The notes under the pieces are model-generated. The model did not search any database and was not told the DNA's origin. It saw only the letters and a program-made list of their open reading frames with translations. From Prorocentrum cordatum (taxonomy: Eukaryota > Sar > Dinophyceae > Prorocentrales > Prorocentraceae): a DNA stretch of 64,000 nt. Both the position numbers and the translations under genes were made by a program. Below are positions 20,738-32,217 of the stretch, one piece after another; the stretch's first letter is position 1; every line of letters begins with the position of its first letter. The DNA is taken from contig CAUYUJ010016360.1 in assembly GCA_963575745.1 (NCBI GenBank), forward strand, positions 796,601 through 860,600, in the 5' to 3' direction.

Positions 20738-21110
20738 ACCCAAGCCCTGCCGCTTGCGCCAGGCTAGCAGTGCCTCCTCATACCCTCCCCCTCGCGCCCC
20801 ACCACCACGCTCTGCTCCTCGCGAGAACCCTTGAGAAGCTGTTGGGCCCTTCCAACACAATTTTGGAATCGCCCAGAATCCTCCAGAACCTTTGCGCAAA
20901 ATCATTGCACGGGATACAGTGAGCGGCTTGAATAAAGAACGCTTACTTTCCAAAGGGGTTCGGTCGTTCCTTAGGCTTGCATGCGTTATTTATCGCTCCC
21001 TATGCGTCGTGTATTATCCGTAAGGGCTTCGCCCCCTGCCGCCGGCCCCCTCTCTCGGAGAATGGGCCATGGAAGAGCTAAGTCATGAGGCCTTGGCGCT
21101 GTCGTGAAGC
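20738..21110. repeat. Repeat R2, copy 2, interrupted by repeat R1
   Basis: Matches copy 1 up to CCTTCCAACAC (20860) and again from CCGTAAGGGCTTCGCC (21019). The roughly 160 bp between them contain the R1 sequence also present at 3779-3955. Confidence 0.75.
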
Positions 21111-21255
21111 AGTATCGAAACTTCATGCGAAGCCGATTCGCAATCAGCAAAACCAACTGATCACATGAGGGGTTACCACACCTGGCGATTGGTAAGACGT
21201 GTATGGTTTACGGGCTTGGTTACCACACCTTGCGATTTAAGGGCCGAGGGAGTTC

Positions 21256-21355
21256 NNNNNNNNNNNNNNNNNNNNNNNNNNNNNNNNNNNNNNNNNNNNN
21301 NNNNNNNNNNNNNNNNNNNNNNNNNNNNNNNNNNNNNNNNNNNNNNNNNNNNNNN
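21256..21355. other. Assembly gap (100 N)
   Basis: Exactly 100 N, a conventional placeholder of unknown true length. It sits at the edge of a CA/CG repeat. Confidence 0.99.
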
Positions 21356-21988
21356 ACACGTTCACGTTCACGCACACGCACACACACTCGCACACGCACA
21401 CGCACACGCACTCGCACACGCACGCCCACACACACACACCAAAAGGGCGGCCTCAGGGGGCCCAGTGAGCAGGTGTGCTGCCCAGACTTTTGCGGTGCCC
21501 CGGAACACACACACACACACACACGCACGCACACGCACACGCACACGCACACGTTCACGTTCACAGACACGCACACGCACACGCACACGCACACGCACAC
21601 GCACACGTCCACGCACACGCACACCCACACGCACACGCACACGCACACGCACACGCACACGCACACGCACACGCACACGCACACGCACACGCACACGCAC
21701 GCACGCACGCACACACTTTTTGTTTGGCCGGCGGGGCGAGAGCGAACCTCTCCCGCTAAAAGCTAGGCGGGCTACGCGCAGCTTTAATAAGGGAGACAGG
21801 GCGCAGGAAGGCGGGGCCTCAGGCGGCCGGAGCAGGTGGAGCCCGGGGTGCAGGCGGTGCCGAAGAGCTTGCACAGGAGAAGGTACGCCGTGGACGGGGC
21901 CGGGGGCGAAGACCCGGAAGGTGGAGGAGATGGTGTAGACGTCAGCGGCGCGTCGCGGACACCAGCCTCAAGTACAGCGGGGAAGGCG

Positions 21989-22058
<70 letters not shown>

Positions 22059-22275
22059 TTCACGCACACGCACACGCACACGCACACGCACACGCACACG
22101 CACACGCACACGCACACGCACGCACGCACACACGCACACACGCACACACACACACGCACACACGCACACACGCACACACGCACACACGCACACACGCACA
22201 CACGCACACACGCACACGCACACGCACACGCACACGCACACGCACACGCACACGCACACGCACACACACACACCA
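21356..22275. repeat. CA and CACACG microsatellite tracts with two unique inserts
   Basis: Tracts lie at 21356-21440, 21505-21716 and 21986-22275, built of CACACG or CA units. The inserts at about 21441-21504 and 21717-21985 are GC-rich. A phrase like CCAAAAGGGCG follows the CA runs at 21440 and 22273. Confidence 0.95.
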
Positions 22276-22464
22276 AAAAGGGCGCTCCCCTGTCTCTGGA
22301 CCACTGGGGCGCCGTCGGTCCCCGGGGCCTTCGGCCCATCGGCCCGTGGCAGAGTGAGCGGTCCCGGGGGCGAGGCTCGACGGCTCCGGGGCCCGCGCCG
22401 CGCAGCCCACGGTGCCGCAGGTCTGGGCCTCAGTGGGCCCTGGAAACGACAGCGCCGTTTTTGT
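22276..22464. other. Unassigned GC-rich stretch
   Basis: Short spacer between the CA repeat and an inverted repeat. Nothing recognised. Confidence 0.4.
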
Positions 22465-22647
22465 TACTCCAGATTTCGTAATAAAAGGGAGGGGGGTCTC
22501 ATTTCGGGGGGGTCTCTTCCAGGCTATCTTGGAGGGCCTGGGGGGGTCTGGGGACGATGTTTTGGAGGGTTCTCCCACGGGGGGGGTCTGAAATGGCTTG
22601 TCTTGGAGGGTCCAGACCCCCTCCCTTTTATTACGAAATCTGGAGTA
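22465..22647. repeat. Foldback element with ~35-bp near-perfect arms
   Basis: TACTCCAGATTTCGTAATAA starts the left arm (22465-22499). The right arm (22614-22647) ends TTATTACGAAATCTGGAGTA. The arms differ by one G in a G run. The loop is about 115 bp and rich in GGGGGTCT and TTGGAGGG phrases. Confidence 0.8.
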
Positions 22648-23339
22648 CCGGCTCCGCTTTGCCTTTTTTGCCGGTTCCGACGCCGTTGTTTTTACGAGTT
22701 CCGTCGCCGTTTTTTGACCGGTTCCGGCTCCGGTTCCAATCCTGGAGCCGTTTCTGTTGCCGTTTCCGGTCGCCGTTTTTTTGCCGTTTTTTTATTCAAG
22801 GGACATTTTTTGGGGAACGGTGAAAAACGGCTTTGCCGTTTCCGGGGCCCACAAAGGTCTGGTCATATGTCCTTGCACGGGCTCTGCACTACAGGTGGGG
22901 GCCCAGAGGGGTCCCCACCCGACTGGTCGGGGCGGTTCGGCCCTGATCAGAAAGGAGTTCCCGGCCCGCCTCGCCCGCGCTGCACACCCCGGCCGCGGGG
23001 CCCCAAGCGTCACCGTGGTCGCTGGGTGTCCCGCTGCGATCGCCGCCGCGGTTTAGGTTCGGTTAGCGCGATTCGTATTTCGGTTATAAGTAACGTATAA
23101 GTTGGTTGTAACCAACTTATAAGTCCAGTGAACCAATTATAAGTCCAGTGAACCAGATAGAGCACTTCATGATCACATAGAGCACTTACTAAGTTACTTA
23201 GCGTTAACTTGTGTAAGCACTTCGCACGGTCAGCTAACTAGGTTAGCATGGTTAGCTAAGTAGGGTAGAACCAGTAGCTAAGTAGGTTAGCTAACCTACT
23301 TAGCTAACCTACTTAGCATCAGCTCAGGCCAAGAAATTC
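22648..23339. other. CCGTTTTT-rich stretch and TTAGC-rich stretch
   Basis: 22660-22850 is rich in CCGTTTTTTGCCG/GGTTCCG phrases. 23075-23320 holds AACTTATAAGTCCAGTGAACC duplicated, then GTTAGCTAA and TACTTAGCTAACC repeats. The latter also occur, inverted, at 29235-29375. No gene seen. Confidence 0.5.
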
Positions 23340-23344
23340 AAATA

Positions 23345-23690
23345 GAATTCCACAACATTCGAATGGAAGTTCACAACATCCAAATGGAATTCCACAAAAT
23401 CCGATTGATATTCCAAACAATCCAGATCGAATTCCACAACATCCAACTAGAAATTACACGAAACCCAAATGAAATTCCACAACATCCGAATGGAACTCAA
23501 CAAAATGACCGAATTCGAGAACATCCAAGTAGAATTAAAACGAAAAACAAAAAAAGAATTCCGCAAAATCCAAATCGAATTCCACAAACACCAAATCGAA
23601 TGCAATTATACAAAATCCAACTAGAATTCTACAACATCCAAGCGGAATTCCACAACATCCAAATAGAATTCCACAAATTGCCGCGCCTCA
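23345..23690. repeat. ~21-bp tandem repeat, AATTCCACAACATCCAAATAG type
   Basis: About 15 diverged copies of a 21-23 bp unit. The reverse-complement counterpart lies near 28520-28920. Confidence 0.8.
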
Positions 23691-25707
23691 GACGCACATG
23701 GTACGATGTAACATTCATCATAATCAACATCACCAACACTGCCATCACCACCGCCATTGCTCAATTGTAATGCGCGAGTGATGGCAGCAAGACGCGTAAT
23801 TGTTTGAGGAATCCATCCCTTGATGCCGAACACATTACAACAACGCGTATAAATAAACAATCGCGTGTTTGGCAAGTCGCGTTGAGCAACAAAGAAAACC
23901 ATGCATTGTGTGAAGTAACATACATGGGCAGACAAACCGATGCGCACCTCAATCGAACAACGGTGGCATGGGTGGAGCTCCGTATGGGACCACGAAGCGT
24001 GTGAGGGGCGTGCCAAAATGGGCGGCGCGGACGCATGCGAGCGCCACCACTACAGTGGCGGTGTTCGCATGGGGCCTTGGGTGGAGCTCCTTATGGGGCC
24101 ACGAAGCGCGTGATGGGGTGTACCGAAAACGCGCGGAGAGCAGAGACGGGGAAGGAGGAGGGAAGAGGGGGCAGCGGCAGAAATAGAATAATGAGTGACG
24201 CGGGGCGCTGTCACTTCAAAGAGAAAGCCCAACTCTACAGCCTGGTTGGGAACGTCAGATCTACACAATGCCTAACACATACGACCCTAAAGCCGGAACC
24301 CAATCCTCTTCGCCCCTGGCACTTCGAGGCGTGGGACAATGCCAAGTGCTGTCTGGTAAGGTTTTCTGTAAAAGACTTATTATTCCAATCCTTCTATAGG
24401 AGTTCCGCGTGCATCGCTCCCGAGGGTCTCTAGGCGGCCATGGCGGTTCCCCGGGGCTCTCCAAGGCGTCCAAGACGGCCCATGAAGGCCACCAAGGCAG
24501 CCAAGATGCCCAAGACGGCCTAAGATGACACCGAAATTGCCGAAGATGCCTCCAAAACGGCACAAGTTGGCCTCAAGACGGCCCAAGAGGCCTTTTCGGG
24601 CTGCCATCAGCTCAAGCCCAAGCTTCCAAGATTGCCCCAAGACGAGGGGCCTTGGACGGTCCAGGATGGCTTCAATAGATCCCCAAGCTGGCCCAAGAAG
24701 GCCTCCGGAGGGATCCGAGATCCAAGACGGCCTTAGAGAAAAGCCCCTCGACGGCCCAATACGGTCCCAAGGCGGCCCCGCGACGCCCCAAGAGGCCTTC
24801 CAGACGGCCCAAAGGGGCTCCAAGACGGCCCTAAAGGGCCCCAAGGAGTCCCCAAGGCTGTCCTACAGGAGCACAATACAGCCCCAAGACAGCACAAATG
24901 AGCTTCACGAGAGCTCTCCAAGAAGTGGATACTAGAGGCGTCCCATGTGACACCATTCCTCTTCCTCCTGCTCCTCATCATCGTCATTGTCGCTTTCGTC
25001 GCCGTCATCGTCATCATCATCATGACCACCATCATCATTCGAAAAACTGCCACCCAGAAGGCTGGGCCAGCACGGTGGCGGGACTTGCCGCAGGCAGTTG
25101 GACAATTAGTGCTAGTACGATCACTAGTAGCAGAAGTAACCCAATCTATCCCTAGTATCACACATTCTAGTCGCAGTAACGGTAGCAGAAGTAGCTAGGA
25201 GTGGTAACTGATTATGTGCATCCGTGCTTGCAGCAGTAGCTATTCGTATGGATTCTTGCGTGCAGTAGTCGGTGTAGTCGCAGGGGACGCGTAGGGTAGA
25301 CATTAGTAGAACGGGGAGCCGAGAAGATCAGAGTAGGGTATAGTAGAGTAGAGTGGACTGAAATGCTGTAGACCAGGGGCTTCTCGCTCTCTGCCTCTCT
25401 CCGCTCGGTTTCGAGGTCGGCGTGGCGTACAGGTCCCGCGCGTTCAGTCCGAGGCAGTCCGACGGCGGTTCGATGCGGCCCGAGGCGATGAGCGGAGCTG
25501 AGTAGGTGGATGGAGTGATACATACAAGGGGGTAGGAGGTGGAGGAACGATGATTTCAGGATACCCGAGCGATGGAGACGAGGATGATGAGGAGGATGAT
25601 CAGAGTGAGGTGGCCGAACGGTCATTCATTGTCCCTGGGTGCGTGGCTGAAGTGGAGATCCGCGGCGCGGATTCTTGTTGTTGTTTTGTTGCGTCGTCCT
25701 GGGTGGG

Positions 25708-25995
25708 TCGCGGGTGGGTCGCGGCGCGGGTGGGTCGCGGGTGGGTCGCAGGGCGGGTGGGTCGCGGGTGGGTCGCGGCGCGGGTGGGTCGCGGGTGGGT
25801 CGCGGCGCGGGTGGGTCGCGGGTGGGTCGCGGCGCGGGTGGGTCGCGGGTGGGTCGCGGCGCGGGTGGGTCGCGGCGCGGGTGGGTCGCAGGTGGGTCGC
25901 GGCGCGGGTGGGTCGCGGGTGGGTCGCGGCGCGGGTGGGTCGCGGGTGGGTCGCGGTGGTTCGCGTCGCGGGTGGGTCGCGGCGGGGGTGGGTCG
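25708..25995. repeat. GGGTGGGTCGCG minisatellite in the left arm
   Basis: Units of about 27 bp, each made of two GGGTGGGTCGC subunits, about ten copies. G-rich on the + strand, so G-quadruplex formation is possible. It has no counterpart in the right arm. Confidence 0.9.
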
Positions 25996-26215
25996 CTGGC
26001 GCAGCGCCAGCCCGCCCGCCCCCTCACTCTTATCCGCAAATGCGGGGCGTTACGTAAGAATGAGCAGCAGGAGTAAGAGTAAGGCGAGGCCCTCGGGGGC
26101 CATCGGGGGCCCTCAGGGCCTGTGCGTGCACGCTTTGCCCTTGCTTGCCACGCACGGCTTCCCTCCCGTCGCCATCGCCATCATCAGCATCGCCCTCCTC
26201 GCCAGTCACATGCGA

Positions 26216-26384
26216 CACTTGTCGCATGTGACCAGTGGTCACATGCGACAAGTGTTGCATCTAGCCAGCGGGCACATGCAACAACTGGCAGTTGTTGCAT
26301 CTAGCCAGTGGGCACATGCAACATTGTTGCATCTAACCAGTGGGCACATGCAACACGTGGGGTAAACACGGCAATGAAAGGCGA
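26216..26384. repeat. Centre of the large inverted repeat, nested small palindromes
   Basis: Contains GTCACATGCGACACTTGTCG and its inverse around 26205-26255, then GGGCACATGCAACA repeated three times with inverted TGTTGCAT partners. Confidence 0.8.
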
Positions 26385-28925
26385 GACGACTGGCGAGGAG
26401 GGCGATGCTGATGATGGCGATGGCGACGGGAGGGAAGCGATGCGGGGCAAGCAAGGGCAACGCGTGCACGGACGGGTCCTGAGGGCCCCCGACGGCCCCC
26501 GAGGGCCACGCCTTATTCTTGCCCCCTCTCATCATCCTCATCATCCTCGTCTCAATCGCTCGAGGTATTCTGAAATCATCGTTCCTCCACCTCCTCCTAC
26601 CCCCTTGTATGTATCACTCCATCCACCTACTCAGCTCCGCTCATCGCCTCGGGCCGCATCGAACCGCCGTCGGACTGCCTCGGACTGACCGCGCGGGACC
26701 TGTGCGCCACGCCGACCTCGAAACCGAGCGGAGAGAGGCATAGAGCGAGAAGCCCCTGGTCTGCAGCATGTCAGCCCACTCTACTCTACTGTACCCTACT
26801 CTGATCTACTCGGCTTCCCGTTCTACTACTGCCTACCCTACGCGTCCCATACTACTGCACGGACTACTGCACGCAAGATGCCATACAAGCAACTAGTACT
26901 GCAAGCAAGGATGCACATAATCAGTTACCACTCCTAGCTACTTCTACTACCATTACTGCGGCTAGAACGTGTGATACTGGGAATACATAGGGTTACTTTT
27001 GCTATCAGTATTCGTACTAGCAATACTGATCCAACTGCCTGCGGCAAGTCCCGCGACCGTGCTGGCCCAGCCTTCAGGGTGGCAGCTGTTCGAATGATGA
27101 TGGTGGTCATGATGATGACGGCGACGAGGGCGACAATGACTTTGATGAGGAGCAGGAGGAAGAGGAATGGTGTCACATGGGACGCCTATAGTATCCACTT
27201 CTTGGAGAGCTCTCATGAAGGTCATTTGGGCTGCCTTGGGGCTGTATTGTGCTCCTGTAGGGCAGTCTTGGGGACTCCGTGGGGGCCCCTTGGGCCGTCT
27301 CGGGGTTCTCTTGGGCCGTCTTCGGGCCTTCTTGGCCGTCTGGAAGGCCTCTTCGCGGAGCCGCCTTGGGACCGTATTGGGCCGTCGAGGGGCTCTCTAA
27401 GGCCGTCTTGGATCTTGGATCCTTCCCGAGGCCTTCTTGGGCCAGCTTACGGATCTCTTTGGGCCATCCTGGGCCGTCCAAGGCCCCTCTTGTCTGGCCT
27501 TGAGGCAGTCTTGGAAGGCTTTTTGGACATTTGGGGGCCCTCTTTGGCCGCCTTGGGGCAATCTGGGAGGCTTCGTCTTGAGCTGATGGCAGCCCGAAAA
27601 GGCGAGAATGCGGAAGCCTGACACAAGAAACTTACAGAAACCAATTCGGTTGGCCTTTTCGGGCCCTGCTAGGGGTCCTCTTGGAGCCCTCTTGGGCTGT
27701 CTTGAAAGCCTCTTGGGCCGTCTTGAGGCCAACTAGGGCCGTTTTGGAGGCATCTAAGGCAATTTCGGAGTCATCTTGGGCCATATTGGCGATCTTTGCT
27801 GCCTTGATGGCCTTCCTGGGTCGTCTTGGACGCCTTGGAGAGCCCCAGAGACGCGCCATGGCCGCCAAGACACCCTCGGGAGGAGGGGCGATGCACGCGG
27901 AATGCCTCTAGAAGGACCGGAAGAATACAGAACCCTTTTGCAGAAAACCCAATCAGACAGCACTTGGCATTCTCTTACGCTTCGGCGTGCCAGGGGGCGA
28001 AGAGGAGAAGGCGAACAGGATTCGGTTCAGGCTTTATGGTTGTATTTCTGACAATCCCAACCAGGCTGTAGAGTTGGGCCTTCTTTTTGAAGAGACAGCG
28101 CCCCAGGTCACTCCTTCCTCTCTTTCTCCCGCTGCTCCCTGTTCCCTCCTCCCCCGTCTCCGCTCTCCGCGCGTTTTCGGTACACCCCATCACACGGTTC
28201 GTGGCCCCATAAGGTGCTCCACCCATGCCCCCGTTGTTCGATTGAGGTGCGCATCGGTTTGTCTGCCCATGTACTTTTCTTCGCAAAATGCATGTTGCTT
28301 CTTTTTCTCTCAGTGCGACTTGACAAAAAAAGGCGATGTTCTTTTTTATGGGATCTGTTGTGATGTTTTCGGCCTAACGGGATGGGTTCCTCAAATAATT
28401 ATGTGTATTGCCGCTATCACTCGCGCACTACAACTCAGCAATGGCGGTGGCGATTGCGGCGTTGGTGATTATGGTTATGATGAATGTTACATCGTGTCGT
28501 GTGCGTATGAGGCGCGGCATGTTGTGGAATTCTGTTTGAAATTCCATTTGGATTCTTTATTGTGTGGCATTCCACTTGGATTGTGTTGAATTCTACTTGG
28601 AATGTTGTAGAAGTCTATTTGTTTTTTTTATGGAATTCTATTAGGATTTTGTGAAACTCCATTTGGATTTTACATCAGACCCATTCCCTGCACAGGGCCG
28701 AGCAGCCGACAGGCATGCTCGAGTGGCTCGCTCGCTATCTGGATGTTATGGGATTATATTTGGATGTTGTGAAACTCCATTTGGATTTTCTGGAATTTCA
28801 TTCCACTTGGAATGTTGTGGTTTGGAATTTATATGATTCCATTTGGACCTTGAAGAATTATGTTTGGATTTTGTATGATTCTATTTTGATTTTGAAGAAT
28901 TCTGTTGGGATTTTCGCGCAGTGTC
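26385..28925. repeat. Right arm of the very large inverted repeat
   Basis: Reverse-complement partner of 23340-26215 (see that entry). It lacks the GGGTCGCG minisatellite and one tandem copy of the GGTGGAGCTCC segment found at 23965-24110. It carries a short extra piece at about 28675-28735. Confidence 0.85.
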
Positions 28926-29375
28926 GACAGGCAACAAGTCGGGTTAGGTGAGGGATAGTCTTGGTGGGGGGGGGGGCTTGTAGCGGAATCCCACTTGATT
29001 TTTGTATACGGAAGAAACACATGATACAATAAACGTTCAAACATGAAAAATAAGAATGAAAAGTCAAAGAAAACTAAAACAACTCTATAAACAATATAAA
29101 CAAACATAAAATTAAACTACAAACAACAAAAACACACACCATAAACATAAAACATAAAAAACATTAGCAAAAAAATAGCTAAACTAAAAAATATACGTGC
29201 AAAACAAACAAAACTAAACAACAACAAACAACCATGTTAGCAAACCACATCTAAGTAGGTTAGCGCAACCGAGCTAAGTGGGTTAGCGCGGATAGAGCTA
29301 ACCAGAATAGAGAGTTTAAGATAAGTAGGTTAGCGCAAGCCACTTAGCCTCCTCTTAGCTAACCAACATATAAGC
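28926..29375. other. A-rich stretch and GTTAGC repeats flanking the right arm
   Basis: 29000-29230 is unusually A-rich for this window (AAACATAAA, AACAAACA). 29235-29375 repeats AAGTAGGTTAGCGC and related TTAGC phrases, mirroring 23240-23320. No gene seen. Confidence 0.5.
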
Positions 29376-30748
29376 ATGCTAAGTACTACCAAACCACAGC
29401 GGCGATCTCAGCGCCTCGCGTCTTCGGCGGACGGCGGCATCATGAGCAGCAGATCGATCCCAAAAGGGCCCCAGGTTCCAGGCACCAAGTATCCCAGTGA
29501 TCTCTGTGTTTCCTGCCTCGCGTCCTCGACGAGTGGCAACATGATGAAAATACACGAAGATAACTGGAGGAATTCGCCCAGGACCTGCAGGGACCGCGCC
29601 GAACAAAGACAGCACATCGGAGGTCTGGGGGCCCGTAGCTGAGGGCAGCGGTAGTGTGTGGCTCGGCGCCTGCTATGCGAAGGCAACGCGCCCGACAATA
29701 TGCACGTTCCTGAGATCGGCCCTTGGCGCGAGCAAGCATCATCAGCTGCATCCGACGTCGCGCGGAAAAAGTTGGCCCTCAACGAGCTCATGATGGTCCA
29801 AGGGAGCCCTGAAACATGGTAAGGACGTAATATCTTCTTACAGCGCTTGCACGTAGGGGTGTACGGGTCCTCCTCGTCCTCCTGTTCATTCTCCTGCTCC
29901 TCCTGCCGCTCCTCATTATCCTTTTGCCCGCCTACTGAGATGCCATGCGCCTCGAAGCCCTTCCGAACCTTCTTCAGACCACCCGAACAAATCCGGAGTG
30001 CACCCAGGTCCAGGGTGTGCCAGTGGAGGGTGGATGAGAGTGGAAAGTGGAGGGTGGAAGGGGAAAGGAGTAAGGAAGAGGGAGCAAAAGGAGGAGAAGC
30101 AGGAGGAGGGAGGACGACGAGAAGGAGGAGCAGAAGGATGACGATGACGAAGTTGTTGGTATTGGTTGCCCCCGGGACCGCTCCAAGGCGAGGAGCGGCG
30201 CTGGCTGAAGTACCAACTGGCGCAGGCCCAGGTCACGGACATGTGGAGGAGGAGCGCCCTTGTTTTTGTTACCCCTCCCCAGATCAGGTGGTAGGTCTCG
30301 GGACCCTCGAGATGAGTAAGAATACGTTTCATTTCATGACTTGCGCTACACTTTTGTTATATGCTCGTGTTATGGGACGTTCCAGTTTCGCTCTTTCTTA
30401 AATGCGCGTGCATTATTGACGGGCCCCGTGTCCTTGCACCTGACCCAGACCCAGACCTCGCCGCCGCTGGCGACGGATCACTAGGGTGTGGCAGTTCCCC
30501 GAACCCCCCGGGAACCCCCTATTCGAATGTTTTTCAAGCATTCGTGCTGATGTTTTCTATTTTTTGTTTGCTTGAATTCGGGGAGAAAGCATTCGACAAA
30601 AAAAACCAAACTCGTTAGTTTTGTTCTCGGGGAGCTTCGGGCAAAAATCCACACACATACACGGTAAACCACCTGACACAAAAACTCAACGTTGTTTTTT
30701 TCTGAGTTTGTTTCGGCGAGCTCCAGGTGCCCACGCTTAAAAGCAAGG
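29376..30748. other. Unassigned stretch
   Basis: Mixed composition, with a purine-rich part at 30040-30150. Short open frames occur on both strands, none with recognisable content. Confidence 0.4.
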
Positions 30749-32217
30749 TTACTTATGCCCCCAAAGCAAAAAGCAAAAGAACATAAGCACACCAGGAACA
30801 AAAAAAAAAACAATGTTGTCCCCCCCCCCGAAAAGCTTTTCTTTTAACACACGCCCAGCTCTAGTAGCCTCAGGCAAGTACCGTACTTTCCTACGAGCAC
30901 CGTCGGTGTAGGCGTGTTCTGCGACTATGTCTAGACTGCCGTACAGTTTGCCAGCGCTGGCTGTCATCTCGACGCGGTACTGGCGGCATGCAATACCTCG
31001 GCGCTGGAAACCAGGAGCCACGTGATCGACTTGAGAGGCCGCGAGTGTCAACCTCAGCCATTGCCTCAAGCTGCTGACTGACTTTGCCATCACACTCTCA
31101 TGGCATGTGGCAGGGTATGCACACGTCGCACGAGCAGGTTGGACAACATGATGTGCGTGAGCATTCATGTACATCAAGTATATACGGTGACCACAGTCCT
31201 CCAAGTAGATCCCGAATCAGGCCGGCAGATAGTAGGTTCCCATTTGTTAACGTTGCCCTTATTGGTCCTCCTCGTTTTCCGAGTCTTCAGCGTTCCGAGA
31301 AGCACCTTGAATTGAAGCAGTTCAAGAAGAAGTTCCACCCAGTACCTGAGGGGCTCCTTGGGGTCCATATCCTCATGAGCTGGGTTAGCACCTTGTCCTG
31401 ACACCAGCACTCTTGGCCAATTTGCGAATGATAACTAGAGCATCGGTCCTGAAATCCAGACGATACCCTCGGTCTGTGATATCGTCAACGGCTGACACGG
31501 ACCGCCAACCCAACGCGCGAAGTGAGAGTAGCATTGCATTTGTGGTTCCAGCAACCTTCTCCCACGGGCGCTCCACCTCAAGAACTCGGAATATCTGACG
31601 CGCCGTTCTAGTTGAAACACCACATGCGTGATGCCAATCTCGGCACGGTATCGCCCAATGACATACAAGTTGTACCAAACCTTCGACCTGCGGGTCTTCA
31701 AACATAGATCCCTGTAGGCATTACGAAGGTCATGAAGAGGTAGTAGCCCCTGGGGGGTGCCAAGTGCTCATGATGTCTCTCATTCGCGCAACAATAGGGG
31801 GAGGGGCTCCATAGACTCCGACCCCATACTGCGAAGCGGATGGAAGAGTTGGTGCTGCAAATCTTGAAACCATGGCGCCAGCCTTTCTGAACATCCGAAG
31901 GCGTGGAAGCTTTTCGGAGCTTTGGTCATGTGGCCCTGAAGTTCGGAATGAGTGATACCCGGCCCCGAACATGCTTCGATCCACACGACCTCCAACGCGG
32001 CGGCGTACTGATTCCCAAGTTTCCCAAATCGTTTCGAGATGGTGCGCCCGACTCTGCTTGTGACCGTCATCTTGTGTCTAGCAGGTGGGAGCCACAATTC
32101 TACAAGGACATGCGCCACCATTCGTAGAAGTGCACATGCGGCCTCCACAATGTCGTACAGGAGGAGGATGCGGCGGATGAGGAGGAGTGTCACGGGGAGT
32201 TGACTTGCTTTTAGCAT
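30749..32217 (-). pseudogene. Decayed coding remnants on the minus strand
   Basis: Three consecutive minus-strand frames (32217 to 31780, about 31705 to 31385, 31204 to 30749) have protein-like composition unlike the surrounding repeats. Examples are VTSRVGRTISKRFGKLGNQY and RPWEKVAGTTNAMLLSLRAL. The order and style resemble the linker and C-terminal parts of dinoflagellate LINE polyproteins, but I see no reverse-transcriptase motif, so this is a suggestion only. Frameshifts and stops separate the pieces. It is the only minus-strand unit with any coding look in the window. Confidence 0.25.

Larger units (their letters stand above)
23340..26215. repeat. Left arm of a very large inverted repeat
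   Basis: Segments here reappear reverse-complemented in 26385-28925 in mirrored order. AATTCCACAACATCC repeats (23345-23690) pair with 28520-28920. The 23700-24030 block pairs with 28170-28510. The CCCAAG-type block 24430-24900 pairs with 27230-27870, and 24900-25200 with 26930-27220. 25200-25620 pairs with 26520-26925, and 26035-26215 with 26385-26520. Around 25400-25540 identity to the partner is very high (a few mismatches per 100 bp by eye). This arm carries an extra GGGTGGGTCGC minisatellite absent from the other. Confidence 0.85.

Noticed and set aside
21203-22357. Poly-HTHT/RTRT/VCVC frames, some spanning the N gap
   Set aside because: Translations of CA/CG repeats; those with unknown residues cross the gap.
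24947-27176. Matching peptides encoded in both arms of the palindrome (24947-25198 + and 26934-27176 -)
   Set aside because: Similarity follows from the inverted repeat itself. The peptide is a translation of CATCATC-rich sequence, so it is not evidence for a gene.
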